This document shows, piece after piece, positions 23,162-38,137 of a DNA stretch of 64,000 bases. The DNA is taken from assembly GCA_020747065.1 (NCBI GenBank), contig JAGMVK010000007.1, forward strand, positions 620,001-684,000. The letters run 5' to 3'. The first letter of the stretch is position 1, and each line of letters begins with the position of its first letter. Below the pieces are notes generated by a model. The model saw only the letters and a program-made list of their open reading frames with translations. It did not search any database and was not told the DNA's origin. Both the position numbers and the translations under genes were made by a program. This DNA comes from Cadophora sp. MPI-SDFR-AT-0126. Its lineage: Eukaryota > Ascomycota > Leotiomycetes > Helotiales > Ploettnerulaceae.

Positions 23162-24712
23162 TATTGGGTTTTGAGTGGGCAGTGATGGTGATTTGGTCGC
23201 TTGACGGAGACACAGTCTCGATTGGCCGTGACTTTTTCGAGACTGTCTCAAAGATAAGAAGATGTATCTGAGAACTTTTTTGTGAACTGTCACCTATCTT
23301 CAAGTCAGTATATGAACAGGTCACGGTATCATGTTGTACTTACCTCTTCTTCTGCTTCCAAAAGTATTTCCGATTTTAGATCTATCCCTGAAAGATCCCT
23401 TCAAATTCCAGACCACGCAAATCTTCTCCGGCAAAACTTTAACACGTCCTGAAATCACCTCGGAACGTCTCTGCTCGAGTTCACGGTCTCATTGTCCATT
23501 TAGAAGAACTTGAATTCTTCGGTTATTGATACGGTTCATGAGAGAAGCCATGTCGTCGCCGAGATGGCGGTCATCAAACGGCCGGGTCAACCGGATCACC
23601 ATAAGCTTAAATTACGGGGCATATTCTTAGCCGTTCCTGCGTCTTTTGCCCCTGAAAAAGTTTCCGGCTTGGGATTAGCAAAGTGCTCTGCAGAGAAGAG
23701 CAACGAGTCCTTGGCTGGAGACAGTTTTGGTAGTGGACACGGATTTTTGCTTGCACTTATGTGCTCGCAGAGCGGAGGAATGAAAAACTTGTTCCGTGGA
23801 TTGAGACGCGTCACGTGATATTAAAATCTCACTCCGGATTCATTGCGACTCAATTTCGGGCGTATCTAAGTATGTGACTTGCGGTGACGCGTACCAGAGT
23901 ACCCTCCCTTACTCTTATGATCGTGCCCTTGCCTTCACCTTCGCCTCTTTAATCCATACCTCATCCACTCCCACCTTTACCATCCTCATCCCAGAATTGC
24001 CGACACACCTATAACAGCTCTCACCTACGTACTCATAGTCATCCAATGAACGATAGGCCAGCCGACTAACAATTCTGCAGCGAAATTAGTTGATAGCGAA
24101 CTTACAGCCGCAGCCGTAGATTGTGTAGTAGTTTATGCACATTTCATGTTCTGCTTTTTAGGTGCGGATTTGTGATGGATGTGATATAATTTTCATGCTG
24201 TAAGGCAAGGCTTGTTGCTTTCCGACTCGTTGTTTGAATAGGCAGGCTTGGTATTTTGAATACTGTAATGGCGTGCTGTACGGGAAGAAAGCGCTGAAGT
24301 ATAAGGGATTGAGGGCAACTAAAAGAGACTGGGAGAGAGAAAGCTTTGAAATAAAGAGGACTGACTGTACAAACATGACGACAGTGATTGAAATGCAGAC
24401 AATTGGTTGCTGTGACTTGACAGTAGCTTCTGTCGGCCAGTATTGACTTGGAGTACCCAGTGAAAGTGAGAGATGTGGTATCGGGAATAATACCCAAGGA
24501 ACCTGTACAAACCTGTATGATGAGAAGTAACTTACTAGATCATCGGTATCTGAAAAGAGTGTCAGCATCTCACCTATAGTTGCACATCGCACACCACCGA
24601 AGTGGCCCGGTCTTTCGAATTGTTGTCAGCATTGAGTAAATCTAGATACAAGTGTAGGAGGTTGCACCTTTTCATGGCATCGCAAATCCCAACCAAAAGC
24701 GTCGTTCCGATA
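23162..24712. other. Intergenic region
   Basis: About 1.55 kb between two minus-strand genes; no gene recognised. It contains the GT8 promoter side (23162-23500) and AT-rich 3' DNA of the splicing-factor gene. A CACGTG hexamer lies at 23812-23817. Confidence 0.45.
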
Positions 24713-26731
24713 TCAAGCCAGTCTGACACCAGCTTGACCTCTCTTTTTCCGCTGTTGCGCCGTAGCACCACTCATACCGCCGCTACCACCATCCAGTGAG
24801 CTCTGGGCTTCTCTCCTCTTCTCGTCCTCGATCTTCTTGAGTAGCTTCTCGGTCTTCTGCTTTCCGCTTCCCTTGCCATGGAATTGATGCGACATGTGCT
24901 TGAATGCTTCTTTCGCGTTCATGCTTCGTCCGTAATCGTCGATGTACTTGAGTTCCACATTCGGCTTGTACTCCTTGTTGAAATGTTCGGCAAGCTGGCG
25001 GGACTCGACCTGATCTCGAAATGTGTTCTGTGATCTGGCGTACTCTTCCTTCTCTCGTGCAGACATCTTGTCCAAGCGGCCAGTTGTACGATCTCGTTCT
25101 CTCTGCATTCTAGCTTTCCTCTCTGCATCTGCTTCCCGACGTTGCTTCTCGGCCAAGAAAAGTTGCTTCTGTCGGAATATGGCGTTGAGATCTCCCGATT
25201 CTGCTGTCTTGAGGATGCCTCGTTCTTTGAGAAGCTTTAGAGTGGAACCTAGTCCACGATCTAACGTAGCCTCTTGTTCTAAACCAGTATTCGTAAAATC
25301 CTCGCCATTCGACTCCTCCCTTTTCAAGCGAGCTAGTCGATCCTCCTCATCTTCGATATCAGCGTATGAACGATCCATATTAACATCGCCCTCATCATCT
25401 GAGTCGTCACCCATTGCCGTGACTGCTTCCGCTTGTCGTGATGTGGATCTTCGTTTAGGCTCAGGTGCAGTAGGTTTCTGGAGGTTGGCAACAAATTCGG
25501 ACGTCTCATCAATAACAAGGCCAGCTTCCTCTTCTTCTTCGTTCTCTACAGGTGTCGTTGACACTTCTTCTTTAAATTGCTGAACAATCTCCTCGGGCCT
25601 AAGCTTTTGACGCTTCTTCAGAGCATTTCTCCGTTGTGCCGCAAGGGAAGCTTGCAAATCCTCATCGTCAACAAATGACATGTCCTCAAATGTTCGCTTC
25701 TTTGGTTGTGCTGGTTGATCAACGTCCATTGAATCTCCGTTCTCGGCTGGTGTGTCTGTAGGCTCGACTATTGGGAAAATATCGTCCTCGTCTGCTGCTT
25801 TCTGGCGGGTCGACTTTGCTTTCTTCTTCTTTGGTTTCTTTATCTTGATTTCTGATATGTCTAGATAGTCGGACTTTGGCTCATCTTCTGTAAAACAGTT
25901 AGCGTCGCGACTAAGTGGGTGTACATTTGATGACTTACTGAAGAGGTCAAGACTGATAGCTTTAGGCTTCAGCTTCTTCGCAGATGCGCCTTCGACTGCA
26001 GCTTCTGTTGTGCTTCCCATTCCATCTAGAGTAAAGCGATTTCGCTTCTTCCCTTCGATCTCCTCATCATAGTGTGCCAGAATGCCAGTCTCACCATTCT
26101 CATCGATATCGTGGGGGTTATATACTGGCTTTTTCTTCTTGAGATCCAGCTTGTCCTTCAACTTTTCCCTTTCGCGCAGATCCAGGTTCTCCAACTCATC
26201 GCCCTCTTCCTCATTCTCATCGATCGTGGTGTCTTTCAACGTCAGGACCTGATCCTCCCCTTCCTGGAAGGTGTCGAGCTCATGACCAACTTTGACTCCA
26301 GCGAGATCCTTCGCTGTGTACTCCGCTGCCGCTTCAGCATCCGCCAACTCCTGCTCTCTCTTCCTCGCCTTCTCAATCTCTTTTTGTCTCTTCTTCTGCT
26401 TCATCAACCACGCCTTCGCGCCCAGATCTTCATCCTCGTCTGCATCGCCCAGGCCTTTGCCTTCCAGTTTCGAGAAACGCTTCGCCGCATCTCGGGCTCT
26501 CTTGATGGCCTCATTCTTTTCGTCGCGTTTTTTCTTGGCTTCTTCAGCTTCCCTCAGCCTGCGGTAATTATCGTAGCCTTCGGCCTGTCGTGATTCGAGG
26601 GTGCTGCCAACCTCTTCCACAGGACCTGACGCTTCTTTGAAGACCGGGCCGGCGCCGGGGACGGGCAATGGCTTCATGCCTAAAGACACCCGAAGGCGAT
26701 TTGTCTCCTCGATGGAAATTGCGTCGGCCAT
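24713..26731 (-). CDS. SNU66: SART1/Snu66 family U4/U6.U5 tri-snRNP protein
   Basis: Nuclear pre-mRNA splicing factor of the tri-snRNP. Exons are 25939-26731 and 24713-25887 (655 aa). The 51-nt intron (25888-25938) is open in frame, with a GTAAGT donor and CTAAC branch site. The N-terminus ISIEETNRLRVSLGMKPLPVPG is the SART-1 signature. The body is highly charged with long Lys/Glu helices (EAKKKRDEKNEAIKRARDAAKRF), the ARKREQELADAEAAAEYTAKDLAGVKVGH block and the Y-NPHDIDENGE segment. The C-terminal domain has GLGSTLKLLKERGIL, AREKEEYARSQ and DDYGRSMNAKEAFKHMSHQFHGKGSGK, which are diagnostic. The length is near that of fungal orthologs. Assignment is firm. Confidence 0.93.
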   Translation of the reverse strand: MADAISIEETNRLRVSLGMKPLPVPGAGPVFKEASGPVEEVGSTLESRQAEGYDNYRRLREAEEAKKKRDEKNEAIKRARDAAKRFSKLEGKGLGDADEDEDLGAKAWLMKQKKRQKEIEKARKREQELADAEAAAEYTAKDLAGVKVGHELDTFQEGEDQVLTLKDTTIDENEEEGDELENLDLREREKLKDKLDLKKKKPVYNPHDIDENGETGILAHYDEEIEGKKRNRFTLDGMGSTTEAAVEGASAKKLKPKAISLDLFSKSSNVHPLSRDANCFTEDEPKSDYLDISEIKIKKPKKKKAKSTRQKAADEDDIFPIVEPTDTPAENGDSMDVDQPAQPKKRTFEDMSFVDDEDLQASLAAQRRNALKKRQKLRPEEIVQQFKEEVSTTPVENEEEEEAGLVIDETSEFVANLQKPTAPEPKRRSTSRQAEAVTAMGDDSDDEGDVNMDRSYADIEDEEDRLARLKREESNGEDFTNTGLEQEATLDRGLGSTLKLLKERGILKTAESGDLNAIFRQKQLFLAEKQRREADAERKARMQRERDRTTGRLDKMSAREKEEYARSQNTFRDQVESRQLAEHFNKEYKPNVELKYIDDYGRSMNAKEAFKHMSHQFHGKGSGKQKTEKLLKKIEDEKRREAQSSLDGGSGGMSGATAQQRKKRGQAGVRLA

Positions 26732-28388
26732 GTTTGCGATTGTTGTGATTTGTTGACCGATTGTTGTGCGTAGATCGTGGTCGTGGTCGTGCTCTGCTCT
26801 TGAGTCGAGCGATGAACTTGAGGCTGCAAGAGTCTAAATCCACTAGCGACCGACATCGTCTAGCGCCTTCCTTAGCGCCAAAGCGGCCGCATCAAGATAT
26901 ATTTTCTTGCAGAGCTCTCTCCCGCTTCCTCTTTTTTCCTTCCACAATCACAGATTTGTGCCCAGCGGTCCCTTCAACCTCCGGGTTGTAAGGTTGACTG
27001 CTGCGGCAGTTCGTTCGTTCTATGGAGCCACCAGCCTTTCATAGGTATCTTTTATGGTGTCAATTTCCGATCGACAAATCTCAGAGCAATTGGGCACCAC
27101 GAAGCTTGAATTCGCTGTAACAGGCTTGAGCTCAGTGGACGGTGTTCCGAAGTCGTCACATTCCAAATCCTTTCGCCGAGACCGTCGGTTGGTGAGGTTA
27201 AGGGCTAACCGTGTCGACTACATTACGATTGTCTGAGGGTTCATGATAAAGAAGATTTTACATCCGCGGAGACAACGGGGAGGGAGTAAGAGGTTTGGGG
27301 AGCTTGGGTATACAAAGTGAAGGGCATACAGCATGGAACGCGGAAGAGTATGGAGGTAGAAGTCGCAGCCTCTGCGGTGAGCATGGTAGTTCAATATTTG
27401 CAGATACTCGTTTTTGAACCTTGTGGTCAGCTTGGACTGGATATTTTGAATGCAGATATTGTGTTTCCATTCCCACATGTATCACGCTGCTAGCTGTACC
27501 TTTAAATGCCAGTTCTCTACAAAGTACTTTTGCCCTCGTTGCGTTCGATTAAACATGTCTGCAGCTCAATCTACTCGAAAAAGCTTTTAGGAGGCCTACA
27601 CAAAGACAAAATGGAATGTCTGCTCCCATACATTGCTGGATAGTCTTCCATGCTCCTGACCTACACTCGTAGTTCCCGATTGGCAGATAGTCTTTTGATG
27701 CTTCTACTATTCTCTACATAGGACTGGCTTGAATATTCCAGACTGGACATCAGCCACAGCCGAAGGCTAGCGACACTCACAAAGCATGCCTCCAAGATCG
27801 ACAAAGAAAACCATCCACGGACGCTCTTCGGTGCAACATCGTCGTAGTGTCTGTGATGGGTGTTGACGCTATGCTATATGATGGCTTCATGTACTCCGTA
27901 CCTCGGACCTTCCCAGGCAAGTAAGGCCTCGACCGAGCCGCGTCTCCTACTCCTACATGGATACATCTTTATCCTTTCATGCCTCCGTCCCCCTCTCCCG
28001 TTCGCTTCCCAAACTTTATATTATAATAGCAACTCGACTGGTCATGTCAGGGCTATTACGGCTCTCGGCATGATCCGTGCCCAAATCGTCTGACCCTGTG
28101 CATGTGCTTCTTTTCCTCTGTCCCGCTTGCTGGACCTGCTGGTTATTATATTTTCAATTGTGCTTAACGTTTGGGCACACCAACATGTTCCTCTCTAACG
28201 GTCCAGTCCCAACGGGTCTTCCCTTTCTCCATGACTGTGACTGCTCAGACAATCTTTTTGCATCATTAAGTCTTCTCTTGCTTTTCAGGTCTATCATCGA
28301 CCTCCTAGGTAAGGATGGTTGGTCTCCTATCCAAGGATTGGTGGATTTTCACAGGGACCTCGGCAGATACAACCTCACCGTCTCATAG
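26732..28388. other. Intergenic region
   Basis: About 1.65 kb lacking a supported gene. The part near 26732-26990 should contain the SNU66 promoter and leader. Confidence 0.45.
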
Positions 28389-29042
28389 ATGGACGAATAC
28401 CAACTGGACCAAGAAATTAAGAGACCATACCCTTCGAAATCAAGGATAAAGTACCGGATCATGGAACGGACCGATAGAAATCGACAGATTATGGGGACCC
28501 CACGGGCTTGTTCCTGCGTGGCTGCCAGCCATGGCATGCCATTGCGGGGTTGTGTGACCCCTCATTCCCTTCTATTGGCCAACCTCACATGTCAAATTTG
28601 CCCTGGTCTGCCACCGATGCACATAACCTGCACCTGCAAGCGAGCTCCCCTGAACGACATCTATGACAGCTCCCGTCCCAGTCCTCCAAAGCTCGAAACT
28701 ACCAATCACCTGCAACGCCAGACAAGTCATCCGCGCCGGCATGTATATCGAAAAGCATATAACCCCACACTCTTCGGTCCAGCTACCGAATACGACATAG
28801 ACTTGGATCTACTCACTGCCCCAGACTCTATCCTGCCGAACGACATCTTCATTCTCGCCGAAGAACCTTGTCGTACCTGCCGCTTCAACAATGCCTTCCT
28901 CGTAGACTATGATAGAGTTGGCTGTCAAGGCGCGCCTTCTGCAGAAATTCGTCGTCGTCACCTGCTGGACCAAACCTTCATTTCGCCGAGAAATATCTCC
29001 TTCGCACCCCTCTCAGCCCGCACTTGTTCACGTCCTGCATGA
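28389..29042 (+). CDS. Possible small hypothetical protein (217 codons)
   Basis: I do not recognise this frame. The segment from about 28620 to 29000 has coding-like codon use with many C-ending codons. It contains two cysteine pairs, in HITCTCK and PCRTCRFNN, spaced like a small metal-binding fold. The first 70 residues look less coding-like, so the true start could be the Met at 28618 or an upstream exon may be missing. It ends 170 nt before the glucoamylase start on the same strand, so part may be the leader of that gene. It may not be a gene. Confidence 0.28.
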   Translation: MDEYQLDQEIKRPYPSKSRIKYRIMERTDRNRQIMGTPRACSCVAASHGMPLRGCVTPHSLLLANLTCQICPGLPPMHITCTCKRAPLNDIYDSSRPSPPKLETTNHLQRQTSHPRRHVYRKAYNPTLFGPATEYDIDLDLLTAPDSILPNDIFILAEEPCRTCRFNNAFLVDYDRVGCQGAPSAEIRRRHLLDQTFISPRNISFAPLSARTCSRPA

Positions 29043-29212
29043 GGATATCGGTCCTATGGTCAATAGCACCACGAGTGCAGACCGAACACTCTTTTTCAAA
29101 GGGAGGTCCATAATATAAATTCATCATGGATACCGTACCCTCGACTTTCTTTTCCTCACTCATCTCATCCTACAACATCACCTCCATGAGTTTGACTTTC
29201 ACTCAGCCAATC

Positions 29213-31305
<2,093 letters not shown>

Positions 31306-33116
31306 TTGATGTGGGTTGGAGTGTGTAGGAGAGGGTACTTTGCTGGCTTCGAGGTTGAAGTGAGCTTGGATTTGGGCGACTGATGAAAGGCTTCCCTGGA
31401 ATTTGATGGTTTGAACGGAATGTCAGCTAAAGCTCCAGGGTGTGTGATGAGAAGTAAGGCGCTGAAAAATGAAAAATTGGAGAAAGACTGCTGTACGTTG
31501 TGATTGAGACTTGCATCGAAGATACACAAATTCAATACCGTTTGGAAGTTCAGTTGTGATGAAGCATCACCTTACTTTGAGCCCATTGCAGTCTTGCGAG
31601 AGCTAAATCTGATGATCAATGGATGGATAGGAGAGGGAGGAAGTTTGATGAACTAAGTTATTGATGGTGTCTTGGTCTTGCTGAACGATGGACTAGGAAA
31701 TTCATGGACTTTTCTGTTGAGATGTAGCTGACGAATCGTAGAATGTGCTCGTTGACTCTTTCCTTTGCGTGTTGAACCTCTTCTTAATTTAGGTTGGAAA
31801 GATAACTTCCCCAAAAGGCAAATCAGATCAACAAACCGAACCCATGACATTCCCGGCGCTGAGTTATGAGGTTCATCCGCTGTAAAGGTCTCTCCCAAGA
31901 TGTGCTCTTCGAATGGTTGCGCATTCTTCCTATCGATCTGTCAAGGGCATTTTCGACGCCAGGGGGGCGGGGTGGGTCGAGAAAAGAAATGAATGACAGA
32001 CCAGGGGTCAGTTTGAGTACTGGGCTAGAAAGTTTCTAACGTTTTCAGACTCCAGGACCTGACATCAGTCGAACAGCATTTGGAAAGATCACAATAGTGT
32101 GGAGATTATGGACTCATGAGTATGTTCTCATTGCGTTCCAAAGTCCGACTAGAGGATGTTTGTTGCTTGCTCATAAGGCTGTGGATGGTTTGTCACAATG
32201 TGAAATTCCGACCAATCACTATTACCAATTCCTGCAGAAGAATCGAATGGTCTTTTGATTCTATTGGGACGGCATGTAACCACATTACTCTGGTGCTGCA
32301 CACAAAGATATCAGACGGGAGAATTTACATCAAAATTATAAAATTGTGAATGGAGGTTAGTCCATCAGCAAGTTGAGAGTACTATGGAAGATACTTGAAA
32401 GTAGTGTTCCATCATGCAAGGCTTCGCACGCGAATGTGTTCTTCAAATACCGACGTATCTCGTGAGCACGGTAAGACCTTTCCACGTAGAAATTACGGAT
32501 CACTGTATCATCTTCGCCATTGGAGACAAAAGCGCTATACGTAGGTTGGTGCTGCTTTCTGATATACTCATCAAGTATCCCCGCCTCCGAATTAGCCGGC
32601 AGAAAGCCAATTGCGGAAAAGGAGCGCATTCCATTCACTTCCCGTGCCATTCTAGCTGAATTAACGAACAACAACAAATCTCGCATTAGCACAAACAGTA
32701 CTCACATTTGATTTGCGTGAATTCAATCAATCATTGTTAGAGGCTCCAAACACACTGCTTGACCGGGCGTTCGCCGACCTTTCTGTACCACGGGAAATGG
32801 CCTCGCTTAGCTTCATTGGATCGCTTGACCTGCATGCAGCTGCATGTTGTGTGAAGTGAGGCGAACGGATTTACGCCATTCGTCTGAATAGACAAGAGGA
32901 AGCCTCAAATTCGGAATTGTCATGGAGTTACCTTTTCTCGTCGTTCGACTTATTTTGAGACTCACCGCTATTATCTAGTCGAGCTCCCCTCGAAATTGAT
33001 TTGCAAGCTTTTCTTGTGTTGTCTCATGCTTGCCTCGAGACACATCTCTACTTGAGCATACAACCCAGTATTCGACCACAGTTGTTTTTCGTCTATACAG
33101 CCTCGAGTTATTCAAG
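31306..33116. other. Intergenic region
   Basis: About 1.8 kb. The only open frame with coding-like texture is the small minus-strand one at 32357-32686, listed separately. Confidence 0.45.
32357..32686 (-). CDS. Possible small hypothetical protein
   Basis: A 109-codon frame beginning MRDLLLFVNSARMAREVNG and containing YSAFVSNGEDDTVIRNFYVE. No family recognised. Codon use is acceptable, but there is no domain, signal peptide or clear neighbour relation, so it may be a relic or a chance frame. Confidence 0.2.
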   Translation of the reverse strand: MRDLLLFVNSARMAREVNGMRSFSAIGFLPANSEAGILDEYIRKQHQPTYSAFVSNGEDDTVIRNFYVERSYRAHEIRRYLKNTFACEALHDGTLLSSIFHSTLNLLMD

Positions 33117-35484
33117 ATGTCTTTTGGAGTAAGCATTTCGGATGTAGCAATGGTGGTGAATCTTGCCTGGTCGACGCTGGAAGGAGCAAAAAAGGCGTGC
33201 GGAGAACACGATGAGTTGACGAAACAGCTTTCGAGTTTGCATTTGACGCTGGAGCACTTGCAATCAGAGGTAGCAAATCGAAATTCCGTGATAAATTCTC
33301 ACACAGGAGGACGTCGGAGGGATCTTGAAACGCACATCAGGGGCTGTCTAAGGCATCTGAAGCGCATCGGCTCGGTGCTTACGAAATACAACAGGCTTCA
33401 AGATGAAAGCGGGAATCTCTGGCAGCGTATTCAATTCGGAACAAAGGGAGTCAAAGATGTCTCAGAGAGTCAATTGAAGTTGTCAACGTACACCACAGCG
33501 ATCACCCTGACGCTTCATCTTCTCTCTCTGGGTTCACAAGGGAGAGTGGAGAAGGAGTTAAGTCGCCAGCGTGGAGAAGCAAAAGGGCTCAGAGCATCGA
33601 TCAATTTACTGCTTGCCAAGCAGAACGTAGTTTCTCGAGAAGGGACACAAGACGGATCGATCCGTTCGAATCCTCACGAAGAGCGGGAGTTCTGGCGCAG
33701 CTTCAGGAAAGAGTTGGCGGACGAAGGACTCAAGAGCAGTGTTATTCATGCCCACAAGAGCCTCATTAAAGCTTATGTCAAAGAGTATGTGGAGAACATT
33801 CATTGTTCGCCTTTCTCACTGATCCAATTGCTTTCGTATTTCGGTATTGAAACGAGATATTCGTCCTAGTATAACAGTGCTAAATTTTTGATAGGCTTAG
33901 TGACAGAGAAGTACTGGATGAGAATACTCTTCGTATTCAGGCAGGGGCTAGTCCGCCGTCGTCAGACATTGATCGAGCAGAACTGGATGACGCTCCAACA
34001 CAGAGACAGTACCAGCAGCCAACAGTTGAGGACGCCGACGACGATCTGTCAATTCATAATCTTTCGATTGATGGTTCTCATCATGGAGAAGAACTAAAAG
34101 ATGGCTCGACCCTGTCAGAGCATGATGAACACGATGGGGTGGTTGCTGTTGACGACTCTGACAAGATCTCCCTTGGACCGAGCAACCAGACACAAATCTC
34201 TCCTCCTGATTCCTCATCCTCGCTGTACCGAACCTACGAACAGTCTGCTGTCGGTTATACAGTTGCTCCTCATATTATGGAGCTTGTTGAGAAGGTTCAA
34301 CATCTGGAGGAAATCGATCGTCAGAGGCACATACTGCTGCGGTCTATCAATTTCAATCATGCCAATCCAGTCCTTGAGAGAAGAGCCCCGCCGGATTCGG
34401 CCGATTCCGAGTCAATTGAAGCAGGGTTACAGAATATTGTCACTGATAATGTTCCAAATGAGACTCGCATTCCAAAAGAATCCACAATACCTTCCGATCC
34501 AAACAAACCTCTTGCCCTCAGCGTTGACGAATATCTCGAAATCTTAAGGAACAACGATGAGTTGGAAGATGAAGCTTTGGCAACAATTCGGAAGAATGCC
34601 TTCTCCCGGTTGGAAGAGGAAGAACAGAAGTTGACGATAATTCTGGAAGACCCTGAAGGTCACAGATTCTTTTTTCCTTACTATATGGTCAAGATGTGGA
34701 CGGTTAGTTCTCGAACACCATGTGGTCTTCAAGACATGCTTACGGAATAACGTAGGGAATGCAATATGCTGTTGAACATGCCTCGCAGCAGATGGGACCC
34801 CACGCTGAGCAGGTTCAGTTGCGAAACTACTACCTGAACGATAGTGACGGTTTTCGGATGGTCCCTGAGTTCTGGTCTACTCTCGTACAGCCGGGCAAGA
34901 CAGTGGTCATGAGCATGCGGCCACTTCCAGAGCCTCCAAAAGTTGCTGATAGTCCAACTCCGGAACACTGCGACTGTTGGGAATGTACGACTCCTGCACC
35001 AAGCGTTTATCGCCCGCCCTCAATCTCCTCCTATGGCTGGCAGAGGCCCTTAAAAAGCAAATACAAAACTCCTCGTCCGCAGAAGAGAGCTCCTTCCACG
35101 AACTACCAAGGCTGGCAGAGAGATAGTTCGGACCGGAGCGACTCGCCCTCTCCCTCCCCAAAACAGAAACCTTCCCTGTCTCTTCTATTCTTCTCACCGA
35201 AGCGCAAGTCTAAAAGATCTGCGCCAGCATACATCCAACAACCACAGCAGCCAACCCAGCCTCGAAAGAAGCAGAAGCGTGCACCATTCCCACCACGTCC
35301 TGTTTCTCCAACTCCTCCTCCGCCAGCTTGGTGGCTGTATGAACGCCAGCGACGACGACCGCCGGGATTTGAGAGAGGTCGCTCTCCACCAGCTCGATAT
35401 GCTGTCGAGGAAGTATACAGCAGAGCCCTTGGTGCATATCCTGACGTAAACTATGAAGGGGAGGCTGTTTTTGAGCTGGAATAA
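33117..35484 (+). CDS. NLR-type N-terminal domain protein with ubiquitin-like (ULD_2-type) domain
   Basis: Exons are 33117-33784, 33895-34702 and 34756-35484 (734 aa). Residues 1 to about 150 are the helical N-terminal domain shared with the 931-aa protein at 11825-14620: MSFGVSISD, NLAWSTLEGAKKACGEHDELT and KLSTYTTAITLTLHLLSL. Homology continues to FWRSFRKELADEGLKSSVIHAHKSLIKAYVKEL. After an acidic linker, residues about 468-555 form a ubiquitin-like domain of the fungal ULD_2 type, split by the 53-nt second intron. It starts KLTIILEDPEGHRFFFPYYMVKMW and ends near FWSTLVQPGKTVVMSMRPL. The C-terminus is basic and Pro-rich (PKQKPSLSLLFFSPKRKSK), with low complexity. Such proteins are frequent and diverse in Pezizomycotina; their function is unknown. 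No nucleotide-binding motif is seen. Confidence 0.8.
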
Positions 35485-35757
35485 AATAATTTGCTCTATT
35501 CTTGTTCACGGGCGTGATTGGGCGTATCTATATGCTTGTTTCATTCGTTACACAATGTATTTAAACAATCCTTGGACTATTGATGTCTCTACCAGAGACT
35601 TTCCATCCATTCACGACCATTTCTGTGGCCTTTGTAGCCTTCGGGCTCAAATTGAAAGCGGCAGAAAGTTTTGAATGGGGCTTTCAAAGTGATGTGACTA
35701 GAGTATAATTCGGGTATCCATTATCGACCAGCTGTGACGTCTGTACCTCATCCATCC

Positions 35758-38137
35758 TCAAGAGAACTCCGAGCGCTTGAGCTCCATCGCCCGGAATCGC
35801 TCATCAAGCTTATCATTCGCAGCCTTTTCCGCATTCGTAAAAGCATAGAAGTCGTCGAAGGTCTCGCTCTCACCAGCTCGTACCATCATATATGCCAATT
35901 TCCAATATACCTTGGCCTTCTCGCCTAAATCAGGAGAAGTGGTGCGCCAAACAGTCCACAGTATCTCCCAGCAGTCTGGAAGTTGTTCAGCTGCATAACC
36001 CCATTGTTTCACCACTAGTCCGCTTTTCGATCTCAATGAAGCTGCGGTCTTCATGTACACACCACCAATCACGAAACCAAGAGCTTCAAGTGCTTTGAGA
36101 GCGTAGATGCTCGCGTCAAGTGGCTTGCAGTTTACCTTATCTTTGATGAAATGCTGCGCTATGGCTGAGTACAACTGAAACAGCTCAAATCTTGGGATGT
36201 CCCTCGCAGGAGAAGTATAGGTACTCTCGAGCTTAATCGCAGCATCACGAGGATCGCTTGTTGCAAGGGATGCCAAGGTCTCCTTTCTCTTCGCTTTCTG
36301 TTTTGTTGGCGTCTTGGCATCATCTTGACATAGAGAGCAATTACAGTTGAATCCCCAACTGTCTGATAGAGACTTTTGCATTTTCTCTCGATTCATCGGA
36401 TCTGCATAGCACCAGCCGAGCTCAGTATTGGCCGGCATGTCCTTGGTTGCGCGGATAATCATCATGTCGCCGATGAAAGTACGAGCGCAGTTCTTCATAC
36501 AGGTGTGATTGATGTAAGCTGCTTTGGTCCAGACTCCCGACGCACCAAAGAGGCTGTCCTGGGATGATGTTTGAGGCGCGTCTTTGGAGGTCAGGGAGCT
36601 GCCAAAAACGTTTAACGATACAATTCTCTCGATCAGAAAGCTAAACGCGTCAGCATTTTTATCCTGTAAAGCAGCCAGGCAGAGGACCATACCTGTCAAC
36701 CATTGGAGCTCCATCGACACTCTGTTCACTGGCCCGCTGGTATGAGCCACTGTATAAGTCAAGGAATTCTGGTGCAGTGGATGGATTATGCATGAGATTC
36801 TGGTATATCTCGGTCAGCTGAGACACGTGAGTACCCATCGTCAATCTATTAGTGCCCAGATTGACCAGGATTCCGATATCTCCGGTAGGCGCGTCCAAAC
36901 TCCCTGAATGTTGAGCATGAGCGTAAGAGAAAGCTTTCTCGCACATCAACAGATCCCCAGCTTTCACGCTTTGAGTTGTGACCAAGCCCCGACCTTTGCC
37001 TGGAATATCCCGGACCTCAACCGGACCAATATACGATGCGCAATCAACGAGAGGCGGCCGCATCTTCGCAGCTTTATACATCTTCTTGAAATTGTAAATG
37101 CCAGTATTCTGCTCTTTGAGTCGAGCCTTAACACGAGAAAGCTCAAACGTGCCAGACTGACTTGCGGGGTATTTGTTTAGTAAAATTTGAAGAAGTTCCA
37201 GGGCTTCTTGGAAGCGAGAAAGGTTGTACAGAGCAAGCGAGCCACGGTAAAGCGCCTTTTCAGAACGAGCAACAGGATCGGAGATGAATGTTGTATCTTG
37301 AAGAGCTGCATCGTACTGCTTGAGTGTCAAATGTGCTAGTGCTCGATTGTTGTGAATGACTTCGGCCTCGGCAAATATGGGTGAAGCGTCAAGCGCTGCA
37401 GTGTAACTAGGAAATTAGTCAGAAGCACCATCCAAGGGGTTCCTCTAGACATACTACTCAATTGCTTCCCTGAAGTTTCCTTCCTTCACTTCATCATTCC
37501 CCTTTTGCTTCCATTCAAGTGCATTCTTAGCACTCTCAATTTGGGTGGCCCTCCAAGCCGAAGGAACGAGCGGATCATTATGGGACAGCCAAACGATATC
37601 TGTTGGATGATCAACTCGAAGGCCGTATCCTCCGTCACCAACACACTTGAAATAGGGCTCTTTTAACAGTAAAATACTATCTTTCTTCAAGATTTCTGCA
37701 GCAGGTCGCACGTCTTCGCCCTCTTGTTGGTACAGAGAGAAGGTAACCGCATCGCCAGCCTCATCTTCGGCCAAAGATATAATCCCAGTTAGCCTAACAG
37801 GCGAAACAAATAACCTTAAAAGCAAATACGAGCCGCGGTGGTGAGTTTCCAGAGTCAATTGGTTGATCATCGTCTTCTTGAGGTCTTTGACTGGGGCGGT
37901 GGAAGGTAAATACGGGTCGCCAACAATTGATGCCCGCATCTGAACATCTTTCGAACCAGACTTCTTGACGCCCATGAACTGTTGATACTGTAACATATGA
38001 TCTCGTGCAAGGGCGTTTCGCGAAGGGCGGTCAGTGGGCCTTTCTCCCATTCTTGCTCGAGCTGCTTCCAGTCTTGCTTTCTGCGCGATCAGAATGTGCG
38101 CATAATGCGCGTCATTAGAGACGTCTTGTATATCCAT
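35758..38137 (-). CDS. TPR and SET domain protein (SMYD-like fungal family)
   Basis: Putative protein lysine methyltransferase. Exons are 37455-38137, 36693-37406 and 35758-36640 (759 aa). The N-terminal third (MINQLTLETHHRGSYLLLRLF, DIVWLSHND) is typical of fungal TPR/SET proteins. TPR repeats start at ALEWKQKGNDEVKEGNFREAIE and continue through about residue 330. The SET domain is split, as in SMYD proteins. Its first part is VRDIPGKGRGLV near 357-368. The second contains INHTCMKNC, DMMIIRATKDMPANTEL with GWCYADP, and the post-SET cysteines CNCSLC. The 52-nt intron at 36641-36692 is needed to give VDSFLIERIVSLNVFG; reading through it shifts the frame. The canonical NHSCxPN appears as NHTCMKNC, a mild deviation. 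Confidence 0.88.
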